The position numbers and the translations under genes were made by a program. Positions 31,047-35,001 of a stretch of DNA of 35,001 nucleotides are shown here, piece after piece. Position 1 is the stretch's first letter; every line of letters begins with the position of its first letter. Source of the stretch: Cyanobium sp. FGCU52 (GTDB taxonomy: Bacteria; Cyanobacteriota; Cyanobacteriia; PCC-6307; Cyanobiaceae); assembly GCA_024958715.1 (NCBI GenBank), contig JANWUS010000009.1, positions 1 to 35,001 of the forward strand, in the 5' to 3' direction. The notes below the pieces were generated by a model. It saw only the letters and a list, made by a program, of their open reading frames with translations. It had not been told where the DNA came from and searched no databases.

Positions 31047-31650
31047 TGACAGACTCGAGGTGTATCATCGGTGTTGTGGCGGATTTCCGGAATGGCTCGA
31101 GTATTCAGGGTGAACAATTGGGCCACCTCTTTCGCCATGTGTTCGACCAGTGGTGACTGGTGTAATTGCGGCAGAAATGTACTTGAATTGTCTCCTCGTG
31201 CTGACTACAGCGGCAATCCCGAAAGCGTGCAAGCTGGGAGACCTTTGCAAAAGCCTGTCGTCCGATGCGTGAATTGTTGTCCATGCACGCAGTAAGTCTA
31301 TCGATTCAGCTGTCGGAGTGATCCGAGGTGAATTGGCCGCCTCCATGCGACTTGGTTTCAACGCAGATATATCTTCGAGAGCAAGAGTGGGAGGATTTGC
31401 CTCGACTTCAAAGGTTTTCGCGCTGCTTGCCCAGTCTGCATGAGGTTATCCTGGTGATCCGGCCCGATTGGAGGATGTTGAGGTGGTGAGCAATCGCACT
31501 GTGCTCATCTCTCAAGGTTTTGTGGCTGTCCAGCAACGCCATAGACCTGAGTCGCCACCGTATGGCCATCTATTGGCGTATGACTAGCTGCGGCCAGGTG
31601 ATGGTGAGTCTCAGACCGACGGTACTGCTTGCAAATCGCGAGGTGACACC
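31047..31650. other. AT-richer region without a recognisable gene
   Basis: About 600 bp with lower G+C than the flanks. I find no convincing coding frame on either strand: the short open frames (for example 31065-31361 minus, 31071-31295 plus) have unlikely amino-acid composition. A frame around 31450-31588 (plus) with VSNRTVLISQGFVAVQQRHR and then PESPPYGHLLAYD looks slightly more protein-like and may be a gene remnant. The end holds the ribosome-binding site (GAGGTGA, 31640-31646) of the following oxidoreductase. Confidence 0.4.
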
Positions 31651-32622
31651 TTGAAAGCGGTTGTTCAGCGCGACTACGGCTCTCCAGATGTCCTGGAGCT
31701 GATGGACATCGACAAGCCGATGGTCGGTGACGACGAGGTGCTCGTGCGTGTGCGCGCGGCTGCGCTGAACCCTTCTGACTGGGCAGCTGTTCATGGTGTG
31801 CCCTACATCGTCCGCCTGGCCTTTGGGCTACGCAGACCGAGGCTCGCCGTTCGCGGCTCGGACATGGCGGGAACCGTCGCTGCTGTCGGCACGAACGTCA
31901 CCGGTCTGCGGGTCGGAGACGAGGTCTTCGGCCGTGGCGTCGGCACGTTCGCCGAGTACGCGGCTGCCCCCGTGCAGCTCCTGGTGACCAAGCCGGCGAC
32001 CATCACCTTCGAGCAGGCTGCCGGCGTTCCGATGTCCGGGCTCACCGCTCTCCAGGCGCTGCGGGACGCCGGTGGCATTCAGCACGGGCAGAAGGTGCTG
32101 ATCGTTGGCGCCGGCGGAGGCGTCGGCACGTTTGCGGTGCAGATCGCCAAGGCGTTCGGCGCCGAAGTGACGGCCGTGTGCAGTCCGTCGAAGCAGGCGC
32201 TGGTGCGATCCATCGGCGCCGACCACGTCATCGACTACACGCAGGACGACTTCACCCAGGCTGAGAAGCGCTATGACCTTGTGCTTGACAATGTTCTACG
32301 GCATTCGTTGTCGGACCTCCTGCGAGTGCTGAACCGCAAGGGAACGCTGGTGCCCAACGGCGGTCAGTTCCACAAGCGCTGGTTGGGCAGCGCCGGAGTC
32401 CTCCTGATCAAGGCACCCCTGCTCTCGAAGGTCGTGCCACAGCGGATTCGCGTGTGCTCGGAACACCCCAATCAGGCCGACCTCCTGTTCCTGAGAGAGT
32501 TGCTGGATGCCGGGACGCTCAATCCCGTCGTTGGCGGGACTTACCCTCTCGGCCAGGCTCGTGAGGCGATGGTCCACTTCGGCGAGGGACACGCTGAAGG
32601 GAAGGTCGTCATCACCGTCTGA
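31651..32622 (+). CDS. Medium-chain NAD(P)H-dependent oxidoreductase (quinone reductase type)
   Basis: A 323-residue zinc-independent MDR enzyme. The N-terminal domain starts MKAVVQRDYGSPDVLELMDI and has LNPSDWAAVHGVPYIVRLAF. The cofactor domain shows VLIVGAGGGVGTFAVQIAKA, the NADP-binding glycine motif AxxGGVG, and ADHVIDYTQDDFTQ. Cys/His residues for the catalytic zinc of alcohol dehydrogenases are missing, so it is closer to NADPH:quinone reductases. The phrase YIVRLAFGLRRPR recalls actinobacterial homologues, suggesting transfer. It starts with TTG 31651 after GAGGTGA (31640-31646). The physiological substrate is unknown. It converges on the protease-lipase gene with a 17-bp gap. Confidence 0.88.
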   Translation: MKAVVQRDYGSPDVLELMDIDKPMVGDDEVLVRVRAAALNPSDWAAVHGVPYIVRLAFGLRRPRLAVRGSDMAGTVAAVGTNVTGLRVGDEVFGRGVGTFAEYAAAPVQLLVTKPATITFEQAAGVPMSGLTALQALRDAGGIQHGQKVLIVGAGGGVGTFAVQIAKAFGAEVTAVCSPSKQALVRSIGADHVIDYTQDDFTQAEKRYDLVLDNVLRHSLSDLLRVLNRKGTLVPNGGQFHKRWLGSAGVLLIKAPLLSKVVPQRIRVCSEHPNQADLLFLRELLDAGTLNPVVGGTYPLGQAREAMVHFGEGHAEGKVVITV

Positions 32623-32639
32623 GATGGAGACGGCCCCGC

Positions 32640-34757
32640 TCAGCTGATCTGCTTCTGAATCTTGCCCAGATAGGCCGCCATCATGTGGTCGCTGATCAGG
32701 GTGGTGAAACCCTCCTGGCTCTGGGGGCCGCTCTGGCGGCGCAGTCGCTCCTGCAGTGGTGCGAATTCGGCTTCGCTGAGCATGGTGCTGCTGCCGCCCG
32801 CGGCGCTGCTGAGGGCCGCTTCCAGAGCGGCACCGCCACGGACCAGCCGGCCTTTGCTGTCGAAGTAGAGCAGGTGGCCGGCGTGGCGGTAGCCGGGCGG
32901 CACCCGCGGCACGATGTCGGAGTCGTTCACCAGGCGGTGGTAACGGCCTGCCAGGGCATCGGCCAGCTGGTCGAGGGCACTGCCGCGGGCCACGGCCGGC
33001 TGGCCGTAGGTGTAGAGAGCTCTGAGGGGGCGGCTGGGGGCCCAGGTGGCGGCGGCCAGGGCGGCGATCGCCCCGCCCAGGCTGTGGCCCGTCACCAGCA
33101 GGGGCAGCTGGCTGTGGGGCGCCATCAGTCGTTCCAGCTGAGCCCGGAGGGCCTCGAACTGATCCCAGAAGCCGGCGTGCACCGAGCCGCTCAGCTCGTC
33201 CACCACCTTCGGGGTCACCTTGAGGTTGCTGAGCCAGTCGGCGGTGCTCTCGGTGCCGCGGAAACACACCAGCACCAGATCAGCACTGGCGGCCAGGAAG
33301 CCCTGGGCCGCGCCCTGCTCCACGAAGTCACAGCTGCGGAAGCCCCAGTCCCGGGCCTGGCGTTCCACCTCCGCTTCCGTTCTGTACACCAGTTCACTGG
33401 CCCGGCCCAGCGACAGGGCCGTGGGCCAGCTGAACACCGGGCTGCTCAGAGAGCTGAGCGTGAAGGGGCCGGGGGGCTGGGCCGGTGCTGCCGTCTGGCC
33501 CCCGCGGCCGAACAGCCCCCAGCCCTCCTCAGCGGCCACTGCTGGCTGGCTCACCTCGGTCGGGCTGCTGCCGATGGTGGGCATCCCGAAGCTCACACTC
33601 ACCTGCAGGGGGATGGTCCAGGTGGCTGAGGCGGCAGCGGTCGGGGCGCTGGTCGTCTCCAGTTGGGGCCCCCGGTGCTCCTCGACTGGCGCCGGGGTCG
33701 GTGCCGGCGCCGGCTCGGGCTCCCTGGCGGCGGGGGGCTGCGCCGCCAGCAGCGACTGCCTCAGGGCTTCGGCCGCCGGCGGCAGCGGCTGGCTCCGGAT
33801 GTGCCGCACCAGCCGGCTCGCGCGCACCCCCTCATTCGCCTCCCAGGCGATGCGCTGTTCCCCCATCCACTCCTCCCAGACACGCCCGTCGCTCGTGATC
33901 ACCTCCCCGCGTGCGTTGCGCTTCGGCACGCCGGAATGGTGCAGGGCCACCACCTCCCACTGGTCGTTGAACACGGGGGAGCCGGAGGAGCCAGGGTCGG
34001 TGTCGGTGCGGTAGTGGAGGAAGAGTTCCAGCTCATCGACCACCTGGTTGTTGCGGATCGCCAGCTGTTTCGGCTCACCGTTCGGGTGCTGGATGATGTT
34101 CACCGTCTCTCCCACCAGCAGCTTGCCGGTCTCTTCGATCAGGGGAAGCCAGCCGTAGGCGGCCAGGTCGCCGTCGTCGGCAACGGCTACAAGGCTGTAA
34201 TCCAGCTCCTCGCTGGTGAGGAACAGGTCCTGGGGCACGAGCGCGAAGCATTGCGTGGCCTGGAGCTCGCCGCTGGCCCCCTCCTGGTAATTGAACTCCA
34301 CTTTGGAGTGACGGGCTTGATCAGGGTCACTCAGCACATGGTGGTTGGTGAGCAGCAGCCGCGGTGCCACCAGGAAGCCGGTGCCGAAGCCCTGGCGGTC
34401 GCCGGCCCCATCGCTGATGTGGACCCGCCCGACGGCCCGGGCCACCTGCAGACCCTGCTCGAAGAACCGCAGTCCCATCAGGTCGTTGGTGTCGAGCACC
34501 CGTTCCAGGGCCCGCGGAAATGCCGCCGGCGTGGCACCCGGTCCCTGGGGATCGAAGTGCAGCCCTTCCCGCCGCAGGGTTTCCACCCGTTCCGGATCCG
34601 CGTGCAGCCGTCGCAGGCGCTTGCGGATCAGGTCGGGGGTATTGGCGGCGATACCCAGGATGTCGTGGGCATCGATGCGCGCGATGTTGACATTCCGCTC
34701 GGCGGCCCGCTCGCGGTAACGCTGTTCGGTATCGGTGACCTCCCGGAGGATCGACAT
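32640..34757 (-). CDS. Trypsin-like serine protease fused to class 3 lipase
   Basis: A 705-residue two-enzyme protein. In the numbering below residue 1 is the GTG at 34781; ATG 34757 (residue 9) is the likelier start. Residues ~90-330 are a trypsin/V8-like protease: DTNDLMGLRFFEQGLQVARA, FGTGFLVAPRLLLTNHHVLS (His148), ELDYSLVAV (Asp194) and TDPGSSGSPVF (Ser266). A Pro/Ala-rich linker (~345-440) follows. Residues ~450-650 are an alpha/beta-hydrolase of the class 3 lipase type: VLVCFRGTES (oxyanion region), GHSLGGAI (Ser567), NDSDIVPRVPP (Asp622) and YRHAGHLLYF (His633). Both triads appear complete. No signal peptide is seen, so it may act inside the cell. The N-terminal ~90 residues are charged and helical, of no family I can name. 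Proteases of this type occur fused to other effector hydrolases; a role in defence or cell suicide is inference. Confidence 0.85.
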   Translation of the reverse strand: MSILREVTDTEQRYRERAAERNVNIARIDAHDILGIAANTPDLIRKRLRRLHADPERVETLRREGLHFDPQGPGATPAAFPRALERVLDTNDLMGLRFFEQGLQVARAVGRVHISDGAGDRQGFGTGFLVAPRLLLTNHHVLSDPDQARHSKVEFNYQEGASGELQATQCFALVPQDLFLTSEELDYSLVAVADDGDLAAYGWLPLIEETGKLLVGETVNIIQHPNGEPKQLAIRNNQVVDELELFLHYRTDTDPGSSGSPVFNDQWEVVALHHSGVPKRNARGEVITSDGRVWEEWMGEQRIAWEANEGVRASRLVRHIRSQPLPPAAEALRQSLLAAQPPAAREPEPAPAPTPAPVEEHRGPQLETTSAPTAAASATWTIPLQVSVSFGMPTIGSSPTEVSQPAVAAEEGWGLFGRGGQTAAPAQPPGPFTLSSLSSPVFSWPTALSLGRASELVYRTEAEVERQARDWGFRSCDFVEQGAAQGFLAASADLVLVCFRGTESTADWLSNLKVTPKVVDELSGSVHAGFWDQFEALRAQLERLMAPHSQLPLLVTGHSLGGAIAALAAATWAPSRPLRALYTYGQPAVARGSALDQLADALAGRYHRLVNDSDIVPRVPPGYRHAGHLLYFDSKGRLVRGGAALEAALSSAAGGSSTMLSEAEFAPLQERLRRQSGPQSQEGFTTLISDHMMAAYLGKIQKQIS

Positions 34758-34804
34758 TGCCACAGGAAACCCTTCGGGCACCCTAAGGACAACCCAACGG
34801 CCCG

Positions 34805-34873
34805 TCAGCCCGCCAGCACCTCTGCCTCTCCCTCAAGGGTCCGATGGTGTCCACAGAGAGCGACAAGATTCAT
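34805..34873 (-). pseudogene. C-terminal stub of an HNH nuclease-like gene
   Basis: On the minus strand 22 codons before a TGA read MNLVALCGHHRTLEGEAEVL and AG. NLVALCGHHRTLE closely resembles the C-terminal half of HNH endonucleases (asparagine, then Leu-Cys-x-x-His-His-Arg). Upstream of it, in the same frame, the similarity stops at about 34874 and the 21-bp repeat pair begins, so the rest of the gene seems lost or displaced. Confidence 0.4.
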
Positions 34874-34882
34874 GCCTGCCGA

Positions 34883-34927
34883 GACTGTCAGGCAACTTGT
34901 CAGCTTGACTGTGAGGCAACGTCTCAG
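34883..34927. repeat. Two 21-bp imperfect direct repeats, possible transposon end
   Basis: The 21-mers at 34883-34903 and 34907-34927, 24 bp apart from start to start, share 18 of 21 bases: GACTGT-(C/G)-AGGCAAC-(T/G)-T-(G/C)-TCAG. Each begins with or contains TGT and ends in CAG. Iterated TGTC-type repeats of this spacing recall transposase-binding sites at the ends of Tn7/Mu-like elements. They start 9 bp past the HNH stub, so they may mark an insertion boundary with the element extending out of the window. Confidence 0.4.
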
Positions 34928-35001
34928 GCAAAGGTGTTTCAACTGGGAACTTGATCAGCAACAAAGCTCCGCAAGCCCCTGGCACCCCGCCAACAAGACG
35001 C

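Noticed and set aside
31065-31361. 98-codon minus-strand frame in the AT-richer region
   Set aside because: Composition and lack of hydrophobic pattern or motif suggest chance; no ribosome-binding site.

Overview
The window is a piece of a high-GC (about 65-70% G+C) picocyanobacterial chromosome of the Synechococcus/Cyanobium type. The evidence is a CyanoQ (PsbQ) lipoprotein of photosystem II, a sucrose-phosphate synthase with a fused C-terminal HAD domain, a Tic20-family membrane protein, a DUF1400 and a DUF3134-type protein, and a DnaK2-type chaperone ending in DDVIDAEF. No tRNA, rRNA or CRISPR array was found.

Layout. 52-6667: thrC, a secreted DUF1400 protein and an ABC1/UbiB kinase on the minus strand, diverging from recN and a short-chain dehydrogenase on the plus strand. 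6693-9695: uvrA. 9696-12141: an AT-richer accessory insert with a sulfotransferase-like pseudogene (two in-frame stops), a decayed second copy of the uvrA 3' end, and two overlapping genes for small membrane proteins of unknown function. 12142-23000: housekeeping genes, namely sucrose-phosphate synthase, an LCP-family cell-wall ligase, purT, mraY, several small conserved proteins, argG, rpsF, a Tic20-like protein and aroE. 23113-29155: dnaK with a strong terminator, a ThiO-like FAD oxidoreductase, psbQ, purU and an O-antigen-ligase-type membrane protein. 29106-31000: a radical SAM protein. 31047-35001: a second accessory region with an AT-richer stretch without a recognisable gene, an oxidoreductase that looks actinobacterial, a 705-residue trypsin-like protease fused to a class 3 lipase, a stub resembling an HNH nuclease C-terminus, and two 21-bp direct repeats that may be a transposon end.

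How the genes fit together. recN and uvrA act in DNA repair. mraY and the LCP protein act in envelope assembly. purU releases formate, which purT can use for purine synthesis. thrC, argG and aroE are amino-acid or aromatic biosynthesis genes. psbQ is photosynthetic. The most unusual gene is the protease-lipase fusion: both catalytic triads look complete, and the architecture (proteolytic domain plus membrane-attacking hydrolase) suggests a conflict or cell-suicide effector, though this is inference.
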